A DNA stretch of 64,000 bases from Bombyx mori. Taxonomy: Eukaryota; Arthropoda; Insecta; Lepidoptera; Bombycidae. Numbering within the stretch: position 1 is the first letter of the stretch; each line of letters begins with the position of its first letter. The position numbers were made by a program, and so were the translations under genes. The notes below the pieces were generated by a model that had not been told where the DNA came from, ran no database searches, and was given only the letters and a program-made list of their open reading frames with translations. Below are positions 11,001-19,284 of the stretch, one piece after another. The stretch is taken from NCBI RefSeq assembly GCF_030269925.1, contig NC_085116.1, positions 9,300,001-9,364,000 of the forward strand, written 5' to 3'.

Positions 11001-14000
11001 ACAATACTCAAATTGATTTTTGAGACAACAATTGAAAGGAATTCACAATAATTTAAACAAACAGGAATATCGAATAAAGTATTTGAATTAAATGTAATAC
11101 ATACTTATAAATATACTAGCTGACCCGGCAGAATTCGTAGTTCCTCAATCGATAAATAAAAGACCTAAACTTTTGTATAAAATATACTTAAAACAAACAA
11201 AAGGAATCCGTCCGACGGGGGACACATCAAAGGGAAAACAAAATTGTTATTTTTATTTAATTTCGAACATTTTCATATTTATCTATCTTTTAAACCTTCT
11301 CTGGACTTTTACCAATAATTCAAGACCAAAATTAGCCAAATCGGTCCAGCCGTTCTCGAGTTTTAACGAGACTAACGAACAGCAATTCATTTTTATTTAT
11401 AAATATATTAATATATTTAGAGACTATTCAAATCTGGTGGCGGAAGTAACTGTCAATTAAGAAAAATTGTCTTCTAAATTTAAAAGAAACATTTTGAGAT
11501 CATTGCAGATGTTAGCCGTACATGCAAAAAACAATATTTTTTTCGTTAAACATTGATGTTAAATTCAGTGAATTGTAATTATAAAAATATTTTCAGGTGA
11601 AAAAAAATGCTATAAACGTGATATTCGCGGTAACAGCCGAACAGATCAGCGTGTACGAAGAGTTGAGCAAACACATCGAGGGGTCCAGCAGCGGCATCCT
11701 CAGTGAGGACTCCGACAACGTTGTCGATCTCGTACGGGAGCAATACAATGTGAGTACGCTGCTTAGAGGTTTTTTGGGAACATCTAGTATACGAAATTGA
11801 AAGATGGCATAAATAGTACCTGCTTATTAATCAAGCTTGAAAACCTGAAATTAAGTTCAATTGAATATTCGATCTCATGCCTCAAGATATACGGCGGCGT
11901 TCACGTTATGATGCCCATCGACTCCTGATGTCACATAACATCATTTAAGCAGTAAGCTCGCATGGGAGGAAAAATTAAATTATTTTATTCAAAAATAAAA
12001 TTAAATTCCTGGACGTGTTATTAACGTTATGACTTTATATTGTTTTACAGAAAATTACGTCAACCGTTGAAATGAAGGACTCATCGAGTGACGCCGTTCA
12101 AATTGTGTATTACTCATCGTGTCTCGGCGGCAAGGATCTCGTGCAAACAAATAAATGTGACGGACTCAAGGTACATAATAACATGTCTCATTTAATAAAT
12201 TCAAATTCTAAATTAATTCTTTTTAATTGATTGTCCTGTTACATACTGATTTAATGTCAAAGTAAACGCTATAATTGGTTCCAAAAAGTCATAGTCCTCA
12301 GAAAATAGACGAACTTACTTATTTTACTGGCGGTAGCACGTCTTGTGAGTCCGCCCGGGTAGGTACCACCACCCTGCCTAGTACTGCCGTGAAGCAGTAA
12401 TGCGTTTTGGTTTGAAGGGCGGGGCAGCCGTTGTACTGTTAAAAGTGAGACCTTAGAACATATGTCTCAAGTTGGGTGGCGGCATTTACGTTGTAGATGT
12501 CTATGGGCTCCGTTAACCACTTAACGCCAGTTGGACCGTGAGCTCGTCCACCCATCTATGTAATAAAAATAAATAATGACCTTGGATTTTTTAAATATGA
12601 ACTTTGATTTATTTTTGATTAACCTAAAAAAAGTACATTAATAGATAATTTTAACAGATTAAATTTAATAGACATTGGGAGCGGTCGCCTCCTTCACATG
12701 TGCCATTTAGTAAACCATAAAATTGTTTTGTTAAAATGCTAAAATGTTTCCGTATTAAATACATGTTAATAACAAGATAATGAACATTTATAAAATTCCG
12801 TAAAGCAGTTGAATACGCTATTGATGATGGTTTCGATTTGAAACATAAATTTAAAATCGTAAATAAATATGTTGTTTTACAAGAAAGTGTGTGCATTATT
12901 TTCCACAGGTCGGAGACATGGTGGAGTTCACAGCAGAGATTACATTGAAGGAATGTCCTAAAGATCGAAACAAATGGAAACAATTATTCGAAATATCCCC
13001 TGTGGGTATATCGGACAGTCTACAGGTGGAGTTGGAGTTGCTTTGCGACTGTCCTTGTGAACGGCCGGGACATTTCGTAAGTCACAATTTTTATCCGTAA
13101 AATTTTATTTTCTTTTTTAATTTTTTTTTCCTCCTGTATGTTTTGGACCTGTGTATTAATCTTGTTGTCTTGATGTCTGTATGAGAGACGTCATAGCTAA
13201 TACGCCAAAAGATGTAGATAATAAATACATTATTTATTAATTATACTCTAAATCCCGTATACTACTGAATTCTACTACTACTACTACTACTATCCGTCCC
13301 TGTTCCCGTTATCTGGGATCGGATCTCCTCACTCTACGGCGCCAGGCTGATCTGTCCTGGGTTGTCGGTTTTGGCAATTGGACTTTCTTAAGGTTTCTTT
13401 CGATGTTTCGCCACCAGGTCGATGGCGGGCGGCCTCTACCTTTCTTTTGTTCTGGCAAGCCCAATGCGACCTGATCTTACCACATGATCTTCGTCCCGTC
13501 TCATGATATGGCCATAACATTTAAGGCGATTTTCCGTCATTTTGTCTGTGATTGATGTGACTTTAAAGCTCCCGCGTATGTATTCATTCGGAACTCTGTC
13601 TGTCTGTCTGAGATTAAAGTTTAGCTATTGAATTAAAATCGTAAACGCGTTCGATGTCGGCGCCAGGCGTACAACGCGAGTCCGCTGGTGTGCAGCGGCG
13701 AGGGCGTGTCGGCGTGCGGCGTGTGCCTGTGCAGCCCGGGCCGCTTCGGGAAGAGCTGCGAGTGCTCCGCGCAGGGCGGCGTGTCCGTCGAGCAGGAGCG
13801 CGGCTGCCGCCCCACCAACGCCACCTCCAGCCCGCTCTGCTCCAACCGCGGGACCTGCATCTGCGGCGTCTGCGAGTGCAACAAGATGGAAGACCCCACT
13901 AAGGTACTATTGGCTTTGGACGACGATTCTCATTACAACAACGACGAACAAACGAACTCTGGTTGCGAGGATATTGGATTTGAAAAGGCGGCACATCACG

Positions 14001-17000
14001 AAAACCCTCTTGTCGTGACCGCCGGGAATTACATACCCGATCCTCTGGATCGAATGGTAAACAGTCAACGTCGCCCATAACACGTCATTACGGATCCCCC
14101 CGATCCATTAACGGTGCGTTTATGTACCTAACCCGTCGCTTGCGATCAAGGGCTCTACGAGTAAATTAACCCACAGACACAGCCCACTGAGTTTCTCGCC
14201 GAAACTTCTCAGTGTAGTGTTAGCAACGTCGTCAGGTTAGCGCCCTATGCGCTCACCTACTTGTTAGGTTACGGAAATATAGCCTCTCAAGACTTATCAG
14301 CCTAGGTAAGAAAAAAAAAGAGGTTAAAAAGAAAATTTGTTTGTTAAGGTAATATCGGGCCCGTTCTGCGAGTGCGACAACTTCACGTGCGACCGCTACA
14401 AGGGGCAGCTGTGCTCGGGCCACGGCACGTGCGTGTGCGGCAAGTGCAGCTGCGAGCCGGACTACGGCGGGCCCGCCTGCCAGTGCCTCAAGGACACCAA
14501 AGTGTGCATGTCGCCAGGTGGGCTCACACTCTCAGACACAGCCCACTGAGTTTCTCGCCGGATCTTCTCAGTGGGTCGCGTTTCCGATCCGGTGGTAGAT
14601 TCTGCGAAGCACGGCTCTTGCTAGGGTTCGTGTTAGTAACGTCATCAGGTTTGAGCCCCGTGAGCTCATCTACAAACGTTAGGGTTACGCTGAAATAGCC
14701 TTGAGAGGCTCTCAGCTTAGGTAGGAAAAAAAAAAAAAAAAGTGGGCTCACTCTTACCCCACCCGATAACCCGTCAAAATCATAATCATATTTAATGTGA
14801 GCGACATCTAGTGAAATCATGATGCCTAATTTACCTACTTTACTGATGGTAAGACATCTTGTGAGTTTACTGTGAGCTCGTCCACCCATCTGGATGCGGG
14901 AATCTTTCCACGGAAGTGCTTTTGGAAGTGATTTAGTTCTTCGAGACCGCTGAAGCCTTATTTGGGTGCGAATAGTTAACCGCCGTCCGACATTCGGCGT
15001 TGACTGTTTTATGGTGGAAAGGTCGAATTCCAACTCAACCCTCCTCTATTGTCATCCGGACTTGGGACCGGCATTGGCAGAGTTAAATCTAGCTCTAAAA
15101 AAGGATTCCCTCGCCTTTCCTCAAGACTTGTATTGTGTTGTGTTGCGTGTATTAAAAACATTAGTAGTATCTTGATGTTAGTACCACACCCTGTATAAAA
15201 AGTTGGTCGTAATAGGGCGTATTAAAGTTTAGAATTTGTTTGATTATAGAGAACAACAAGATTTGTAGTGGCAACGGCAAATGTGTGTGCGGCCAGTGCG
15301 TGTGCAACGTGGACGACGACAAACACTATTCTGGAATGTACTGCGAGAAATGCCCAGTGAGTATACATTTTATTGTTTAATTTGAAAAGTGTGTGTCGCG
15401 CCTTCAGCCGCGTCTTTAAACATATGAAGGCACTTGTAGCAATGTCTGTCATGGAATGTAAGAGACTTGACCAAAAACGAGGACTACGCTTAGCGTATGT
15501 CGTTAGCGACATGTCCAGAATAACTCCGTACAAATACAAGTTTTAACTGTAGCCAGCGGCTTGGCTCTGCCCTTGGCTTTGCTGACGTCCATGCGCGATG
15601 GTAACCACTCCCCATCCGGTGGGCCGTATGCTCGTCTGCCCATAAGGGCAATAAAATTTTTAAAACAAATTTGATCACTCAGTCTGTCTGTCTACCTAGG
15701 AAATAAACTCACATGGTGAAAAACCTTCGTAGTTTTCACTACAAACTAAACTAGATAGTTCGCTCTCGGATGAAAAAATAAGTTTTTTATTTTACTCGAG
15801 AGCATATTGTAAGGGAAGTTCCCTGCGTAGATTCAGCGAAGCACTGCTCTTATCAGGGCTAGTGTTAGAAAATTCTCTTAGGTTGGGCCCGTGAGCTCAC
15901 CTACCGGTCCGTGAGTAATTGGGTTGGATTGGCTGCCTGCGACTTAGTTAGGAAAAAACCTGGAGATAAATTATATTTTTTAAAGTCAACTCATAAGCTT
16001 CTGAAGACAACTTATTTTCCTTTCTCGAATTACATGATTCGTTTACAGAGTGACATTTGAAAGATATTTTGAGAAAAAAGTTATCACAGACGTATGCAAA
16101 ATGTCCAGTGACATGTCCGTCTCGATCAATATGTAGTAGAGGCCCTCTTTGGCTTGGTCCATTACAGGTTTAACAAGGTGTTTGGATGGGATTACATTCT
16201 ATTACGATAGATAACTCAGACTGGTGATGAAAAAAATAATTGTTCATGAGATCCGGTCAAGGTTTATTGTGTGAAAGTCGAACGAATAAAAGGAAATATA
16301 TAAAACCCAAAACGCGTTAACATAGTGTACAATTTTTTTATGGCATTATTTCAAGAAAATTTATTTAATTAAAATCAATAATTCACCAGTTTATTGTAGT
16401 ATGAACAACACAGAAAACAGTAAATGGTGTTTTAAAATTCGATTCGTAGCAATTATTTTGATTGAGCTCAATTACGCACACGAAATAGCATCCGTCGTAA
16501 TACAATCAGTATTATTATATCTATACTAATATATAAATCTACAGTCGTTTTTACGGATGTTCCGTTATAACTACTGAACCATGCATCCGATTGACTTGAA
16601 ACTTGGTATCCGGGTAGAAAATACATGTATATAATAGATAGGCTAATATTTATATGAGTGTTGAACTCCCTAATAATAATGACAATAAATAATAATGTTA
16701 ATTTTAAATAACTAGCGAAGCGGGCGAGTACGTCTAGTTATATATAATTACATAGTTATATAACTATCCCATCGGGCTCACAAAACTTTGATTGTATTTG
16801 ATCTAATTGGGAAAACTATCCGTCGTTCACCCGTTCAGGCGTAGCTGGAATAGCATCTTAGGCTACCGAGTAGGTAGGGGAAAAAATCCGTTGTTGAACA
16901 TTAAATATATTTCATGAAAAACAGACTTGCCCCGGCCACTGCGGAGACTTCAAAGACTGCGTCCTCTGCGAGGTGCACAAGCGCGGCCCCAAGTACAACC

Positions 17001-19284
17001 CCGACACGGACGGCTGCGGCAATTGCGCGCTCCTGCCGATCATAGAGGAAGGCAGGATCGAAGGTAACATTAACATCTTGCATTCTTTTTATCTATGTTA
17101 TTAAAAACAACAATTATTATAATTACTGGTGGTAGGACCTCTTGTGAGTCCGCACGGGTAGATACCCGTTACTGCCGTGAAGTAGTAATGCGTTTCGGTT
17201 TGAAGGGTGAGGCAGCCGTTGTAAATATACTGAGACCTTAGAACTCATATCTCAGTGTTCCACCATTTAAAACCAGGTGGGTTGTGAGCTCGTCCAACTA
17301 TCAAAGCAAAAAAAAACAATCCAAATCAAAAGACTTAAATTAGTAATTCATAGCTTTTAAATTGAATTATTTATGTACATTAGTTTTCTACATAAAGTTT
17401 TTAGTATTTTTCAAGTCACCTCAACTGATTTTAACAAAACGTCAAATTTAACAAATTGTCAATTACATTTTACAAAATGGTGGCGCTTTAGTTCCGATTT
17501 TAGCCGCATGTTATACTATACTTTTTTTTCTCTTAAATGACATAATTATGATGATGTTAATTTCCGCAGCCAACGAAACTCTCAACGAGCACTTGTGCAG
17601 TTTCTACGACGACGAGGACTGTTTGTACGTGTACGTCTATTCTTACCAAGACACTCGGAAAGTGGTCATCAGGGCGCAGAAGGAACGAGAATGCCCTAAA
17701 AAGGTGTGTACATTTCATTTTTAGAAGATTTTTTTTATCATTTTTTATATAAATAAATAAAAAAACGTGTGGCACTCGGGAACTACCGCGGTAAAGCTAT
17801 TGCAAAGCATTTTTTATCAACTTATGCAATCATAATTAGACAATGATAATTTAATATTAAAACGATAATAAAACAAGACCACGCTATATTAAACATTAAT
17901 AAAAGCAAAACATTAACTGTCCCCTTCACACTCATAAGCTAGACCGCGCGAGAGAGAGATGGCCAGATTTTTCATGATGCGCATGCAGTGTGACGTCACG
18001 CCACGCGCTTATTCACAAACACTACACAAGCGCAACGTGTGAATGTGTTGAACGCGAGCTACATAGAAGGCGGAGTGAGGGTGTAAGGTTTTTTTCGTTA
18101 CGGAATTTCATGATTTCGGTCGCCGCGCTCAAAGCCCGCGATAAAAGCTATTGCATAGCTTAATAATGTATTTCTTCTGTCTCTCGATTTAAAATAGTTT
18201 TCAGGAAGCAACTCTCCTTAACTCTTCGTGGTAAACATCATTTTAGTTTGAAAAAATAAATAGTAGTACGAGTGTTAATTTTTTTTATTTTCTTAGGTAC
18301 CAATCTTGGGTATAGTCCTGGGCGTGATCGCCGCCATAGTGCTGGTCGGGCTGGCGCTGTTGATGCTATGGAAGATGGCCACCACCATACACGACCGACG
18401 CGAGTTCGCACGCTTCGAAAAGGAACGTATGATGGCCAAATGGGATACGGTAAGCGACTTTTAATTGGCGTAGAGAGGTTAGATGTAAACCTGTACCATA
18501 GACACATACCTTGAATGTCGCCGCTTTCTTTGAGATAAATAACACGGGTCAACACCAAATTTTACTTTGATTCCAAAGCATAAAATTTCGATATTTTAGA
18601 TCGTAATTAGACGGAAAAAAAATACATGGCATGTAACAGTTTGCTTTGAACTTTAATAAATTGACCACATATGAAACAAAATGCATCAGCATCGTATTTA
18701 CACTTTTGTGAAATTTTAAGATTTTCTGGGCTTGTACGAAACACCTGATCGTTGTTTATGACTCGAGTGTCATCTAGTGGCACTGTGTAAACGTAAACAC
18801 CCCACTCTCATAGCGCGATTTTTTTGAAAGTATTAAAATTAATTAAAATTTATAAAAAAAATTAAAAATGAGTATTATTACTATAACTATCACAAAAGCA
18901 AACCATATACCAAAAAAAGGTATTTTATTTTCGTTTTTGTGAATAATTAACCGGAAAAACCTACTATAAACGTTACGACAAAGAACGAATTTTTTTTTGT
19001 AGAGTTGTGTAATTAGTCTGAAGTCTCAAATTTAGCGTCTGTGTAACGGTTGATCTGCGCGTCAGACCGGAACGTCACTAGACTACAACAATTATACCAA
19101 TCCGCATGGGCAGAAATCAATATTTTATGTTATATATTAATTTCTCATATATGATAATTTAATTTTGATTCTTAACATAAACATTGTTTTGTAATAAATA
19201 TGTGGTGTTTTTTTTCAGGGCGAGAATCCGATTTACAAGCAAGCGACGTCGACGTTCAAGAATCCAACTTACGCCGGAAAATAA
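4749..19284 (+). CDS. mys: Integrin beta subunit, betaPS/myospheroid type, 16 coding exons, 833 aa
   Basis: Single-pass plasma-membrane receptor chain that pairs with an alpha integrin, binds extracellular matrix and links it to the actin cytoskeleton. Coding exons: 4749-5046, 5124-5288, 6855-7083, 7694-7778, 9041-9211, 10837-10944, 11597-11749, 12051-12170, 12909-13076, 13667-13903, 14349-14517, 15250-15356, 16925-17063, 17570-17703, 18297-18449, 19219-19284. All introns are GT-AG, and the frame stays open across all 15 joins for 2502 nt. Domains: signal peptide about 1-24, PSI about 34-75, Gly/Ser/Ala-rich stretch about 108-135, I-like domain about 170-410 with MIDAS D179-x-S181-x-S183, I-EGF repeats about 495-680, beta-tail about 685-760, membrane helix about 762-785, tail with NPIY (815-818) and NPTY (827-830). 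Length fits insect betaPS chains. The start has an A at -3, lies 27 nt after a splice acceptor and opens a signal peptide. The cytoplasmic tail looks nearly identical to my memory of Drosophila betaPS, hence the symbol. Not checked against a transcript. Confidence 0.95.
5124..5288 (+). CDS. mys: Integrin beta exon 2: hybrid-domain start with low-complexity insert
   Basis: Residues 100-154. It begins with a Met/Ser/Gly/Ala-rich stretch of about 35 residues ([21 protein letters not shown]), a compositionally simple insert before the conserved [14 protein letters not shown] strand. Phase 1 on both sides. Acceptor TTGTCTTCAG, donor GTATGT. Confidence 0.92.
5369..6687 (-). mobile_element. maT-type (DD37D) Tc1/mariner element, about 1.3 kb, in integrin intron 2
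   Basis: Near-perfect 24-bp terminal inverted repeats (GTCTGGCCATAAATACTGTT...) are flanked by TA at 5367-5368 and 6688-6689. The transposase reads on the - strand from about 6523 to 5489. It has an HTH part ([12 protein letters not shown]), catalytic D in LFADEKFF, D in FQQDLAPGH and D in [11 protein letters not shown]. Counting residues between the last two gives 37, the DD37D signature of the maT group. The reading frame breaks near 6205 and again near 5590, so this copy cannot make transposase. Confidence 0.9.
5489..6523 (-). pseudogene. Frameshifted DD37D transposase gene
   Basis: Two open segments carry the protein: 6523-6170, which starts [18 protein letters not shown], and about 6200-5547. 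They lie in different frames with the shift near 6205. A third frame carries the C-terminus ([17 protein letters not shown]) to a stop at 5489-5491. All three catalytic Asp residues remain. The integrin exons are on the opposite strand, so this is an antisense passenger in the intron. Confidence 0.85.
6855..7083 (+). CDS. mys: Integrin beta exon 3: start of I-like domain with MIDAS
   Basis: Residues 155-230. Contains [17 protein letters not shown], the metal-ion-dependent adhesion site DxSxS (D179, S181, S183) followed by N186-D187 at the adjacent ADMIDAS position. Then come the conserved [11 protein letters not shown] and MPYVSTVPK strands. Ends in phase 2 at a consensus GTAAGT donor. Confidence 0.95.
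7120..7651. mobile_element. Fold-back/MITE-like element with about 70-bp inverted repeats, integrin intron 3
   Basis: Left arm 7120-7193 and right arm 7579-7651 are inverted copies (core GGTCACTGGTGCCGTAAATG and its complement; TGTCGATTT). The interior is C/T-rich on the + strand and has no transposase. No clear target duplication. Family unknown. Confidence 0.7.
7694..7778 (+). CDS. mys: Integrin beta exon 4: specificity-determining loop
   Basis: A 28-codon exon giving residues 231-259 (residue 231 is split with exon 3). It carries the disulfide loop CDNC (C236, C239) and APYGF, the ligand-specificity loop region. Only two residues separate the cysteines. Drosophila betaPS has alternative versions of this region. 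I found no second version in the flanking introns. Confidence 0.92.
8431..8490 (-). repeat. Fragment of the miniature LTR element's LTR
   Basis: The complement of GACCGTCGGTCTACCGAGCA and GATCTTTCCTTTCGTCG matches the 3' part of the LTRs at 40618 and 41127. Solo, truncated. Confidence 0.6.
8555..8935 (+). repeat. Unnamed dispersed repeat with GAAATGA runs, copy 1
   Basis: GAAATGAAATGAAGTTGATT-like runs are followed by a conserved block (GTTTCATTTTCCCAC; CACTTTCACAGATACTAAAC). The same order of motifs recurs at 48405-48690. No coding potential. Lies in integrin intron 4. Confidence 0.55.
9041..9211 (+). CDS. mys: Integrin beta exon 5: I-like domain, synergy metal site
   Basis: Residues 260-316. 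Contains [13 protein letters not shown], supplying N270, D272, P274 and E275 of the MIDAS and synergistic metal site, and [17 protein letters not shown] with D306, the remaining MIDAS ligand. Phase 0 on both sides. Acceptor CCTTTATTAG. Confidence 0.95.
9236..9430 (+). repeat. LINE-tail-like repeat ending in a GATTT run
   Basis: The motif CCCGCTGAGTTTCTTGCCAG with TTCTTCTCAGGACGGAGG ends in TTGATTTGATTTGATT. I know this pattern from lepidopteran LINE 3' ends. It differs from the BMC1-like tails despite sharing the GAGTTTCT start. Confidence 0.5.
9461..9840 (-). mobile_element. BMC1-like LINE 3' tail interrupted by a MITE
   Basis: On the - strand it reads the LINE tail (GCAAGAGCAGTGCTTCACAG complement; GTAGGTGAGTTCACG). 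The last bases (GCTGGTAGCCTA) are separated from the rest by the insertion at 9475-9704. Confidence 0.65.
9475..9704. mobile_element. 230-bp MITE with TAA target duplication, PIF/Harbinger-like
   Basis: Ends GCCCTCATTCGCACGGG and (reverse) GGCCTCATTCGTACGGG are inverted repeats. TAA flanks both sides (9472-9474, 9705-9707). The three-base TAA duplication is the Harbinger pattern; the family assignment rests on that alone. Confidence 0.65.
10275..10575 (+). mobile_element. 3' end of a second LINE family (ORF2 C-terminus and tail), intron 5
   Basis: Reads [19 protein letters not shown], then after a frameshift [20 protein letters not shown] and the ending AEVHGRR-stop. The tail AGGTGGGCCGTATGCTCGTC follows. 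The RTxRLWNxLP motif is a standard C-terminal signature of Jockey/CR1-like ORF2 proteins. Confidence 0.7.
10837..10944 (+). CDS. mys: Integrin beta exon 6: I-like domain
   Basis: Residues 317-352, from [14 protein letters not shown] to QINLK, the stretch following the GDGKLGGI motif of beta integrins. Phase 0 on both sides. Donor GTATGT. Confidence 0.94.
11116..11421 (-). mobile_element. Non-autonomous Helitron in integrin intron 6
   Basis: On the - strand it ends GCCGGGTCAGCTAG (CTAG at 11116-11119, next base T), the Helitron 3' end. The body matches the cleaner copy at 31082. The 5' end near 11421 is AT-expanded and less certain. Confidence 0.75.
11597..11749 (+). CDS. mys: Integrin beta exon 7: end of I-like domain
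   Basis: Residues 353-403. It has the strand [18 protein letters not shown] and the final helix [20 protein letters not shown] that closes the I-like domain. The first codon GTG follows the acceptor directly. Donor GTGAGT. Confidence 0.94.
11873..11966 (+). repeat. Degenerate Bm1 tail
   Basis: CTCAAGATATACGGCGGCG...CACGTTATGATGCCCAT...AGCTCGCATGGG follows the order of the Bm1 3' third, heavily mutated. Confidence 0.4.
12051..12170 (+). CDS. mys: Integrin beta exon 8: hybrid domain
   Basis: Residues 404-443 ([10 protein letters not shown]... [10 protein letters not shown]...KCDGLK). This returns to the hybrid domain after the I-like insertion. Acceptor TTGTTTTACAG. The donor GTACAT is weaker than its neighbours. 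Confidence 0.92.
12322..12575 (+). repeat. 5'-truncated Bm1 SINE, integrin intron 8
   Basis: Starts at TTACTGGCGGTAGCACG. It contains GTAGGTACCACCACCCTGCC and GTGAAGCAGTAATGCG and ends GAGCTCGTCCACCC with an AATAAAAATAAATAA tail. The tRNA head is absent. Confidence 0.85.
12909..13076 (+). CDS. mys: Integrin beta exon 9: end of hybrid domain, start of I-EGF1
   Basis: Residues 444-499. Starts [17 protein letters not shown] and ends with the [11 protein letters not shown] cysteine run that opens the stalk. Donor GTAAGT. Confidence 0.94.
13258..13610 (-). mobile_element. RTE-like LINE 3' end, frameshifted, intron 9
   Basis: The - strand carries [20 protein letters not shown] and related frames that resemble the RTE ORF2 C-terminus (cf. 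GRPPATWWRN-type motifs). It ends in a (TAC)n microsatellite at about 13273-13292, the short-repeat tail common in RTE elements. Confidence 0.5.
13667..13903 (+). CDS. mys: Integrin beta exon 10: I-EGF1 and I-EGF2
   Basis: Residues 500-578. Repeated CxCxxGRFGxxCxC and [14 protein letters not shown] patterns are integrin-type EGF modules. The exon is very GC-rich against an AT-rich background. The acceptor tract is unusual for the gene (GATGTCGGCGCCAG). Confidence 0.93.
13906..14320 (+). mobile_element. BMC1-like LINE 3' end filling integrin intron 10
   Basis: The ORF tail ([20 protein letters not shown]) matches the same region of the copy at 32240. It is followed by CAGACACAGCCCACTGAG and TAGGTAAG plus an A run. 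It begins within a few bases of the donor and occupies almost all of the 445-bp intron. The frame from exon 10 stays open into it until 14080. Confidence 0.8.
14349..14517 (+). CDS. mys: Integrin beta exon 11: I-EGF2 to I-EGF3
   Basis: Residues 579-634 plus one base. Reads [14 protein letters not shown], then the [14 protein letters not shown] module. The acceptor (TTTGTTTGTTAAG) follows A-rich transposon sequence. The donor CCAG/GTGGGC is duplicated downstream as a transposon target site. Confidence 0.93.
14528..14741 (+). mobile_element. BMC1-like LINE tail inserted exactly at the exon 11 splice donor
   Basis: 5'-truncated copy starting ACTCTCAGACACAGCCCACT and ending in 17 A. The ten bases GTGGGCTCAC lie on both sides (14518-14527 and 14742-14751). 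This target-site duplication begins with the GT of the splice donor. The upstream copy keeps exon 11 and a working donor. Confidence 0.88.
15250..15356 (+). CDS. mys: Integrin beta exon 12: I-EGF4
   Basis: Residues 635-670, [19 protein letters not shown] to YCEKCP. Phase 1 in, phase 0 out. Donor GTGAGT. Confidence 0.94.
15546..15658 (+). mobile_element. Tail of the second LINE family, intron 12
   Basis: AGCGGCTTGGCTCTGCCC...GGTGGGCCGTATGCTCGTC...AAGGGCAATAAAATTTTT, the same tail as at 10470-10575. Confidence 0.65.
15822..15958 (+). mobile_element. Decayed BMC1-like LINE tail, intron 12
   Basis: TAGATTCAGCGAAGCACTGC...CCCGTGAGCTCACCTACC...TTAGTTAGGAAAAAA, a diverged copy of the tail at 14528. 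Confidence 0.6.
16520..16737 (+). mobile_element. Non-autonomous Helitron, 218 bp, intron 12
   Basis: Starts TC (after A) with TATACTAATATATAAAT and ends GGGCGAGTACGTCTAG followed by T, so it has both the TC...CTRR ends and the A/T target. Confidence 0.75.
16769..16887 (+). mobile_element. Decayed BMC1-like LINE tail, intron 12
   Basis: Keeps GGCGTAGCTGGAATAGC...TAGGCTACCGAGTAGGTAGG and an A run; the upstream part is heavily mutated. Confidence 0.5.
16925..17063 (+). CDS. mys: Integrin beta exon 13: start of beta-tail domain
   Basis: Residues 671-716 plus one base. [20 protein letters not shown] is the conserved cysteine motif linking the last EGF module to the beta-tail domain. Donor GTAACA. 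Confidence 0.93.
17121..17318 (+). repeat. 5'-truncated Bm1 SINE, intron 13
   Basis: Starts ATTACTGGTGGTAGGACCTC and ends with GAGCTCGTCC and nine A. A deletion removes the middle of the 3' third. Confidence 0.82.
17570..17703 (+). CDS. mys: Integrin beta exon 14: beta-tail domain
   Basis: Residues 717-761. Contains [17 protein letters not shown] and the last extracellular cysteine in RECPKK. Acceptor TTTCCGCAG. Confidence 0.93.
17766..18165. repeat. Possible dispersed repeat, intron 14
   Basis: Similar motifs bound the stretch as direct repeats: GCGGTAAAGCTATTGCAAAG at about 17789 and GCGATAAAAGCTATTGCATA at about 18137. The interior is CpG-rich. I recall the left part as common in Lepidoptera. 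Class unknown. Confidence 0.3.
18297..18449 (+). CDS. mys: Integrin beta exon 15: membrane helix and proximal tail
   Basis: Residues 762-812. The hydrophobic helix [20 protein letters not shown] is followed by W786-K787 and then [20 protein letters not shown], the membrane-proximal talin/alpha-actinin binding part of the beta tail. Confidence 0.96.
19219..19284 (+). CDS. mys: Integrin beta exon 16: cytoplasmic NPxY tail and stop
   Basis: Residues 813-833, [20 protein letters not shown] plus a last Lys, then TAA. NPIY is the talin/PTB-binding site and NPTY the kindlin-binding site in this family. Acceptor TTTTTTTTTCAG. Confidence 0.96.
   Translation, partial: GENPIYKQATSTFKNPTYAGK

Noticed and set aside
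13654..13902. ORFs of 82 and 88 aa over integrin exon 10 in other frames
   Set aside because: GC-rich exon leaves shadow frames open; only the EGF-pattern frame joins the gene.
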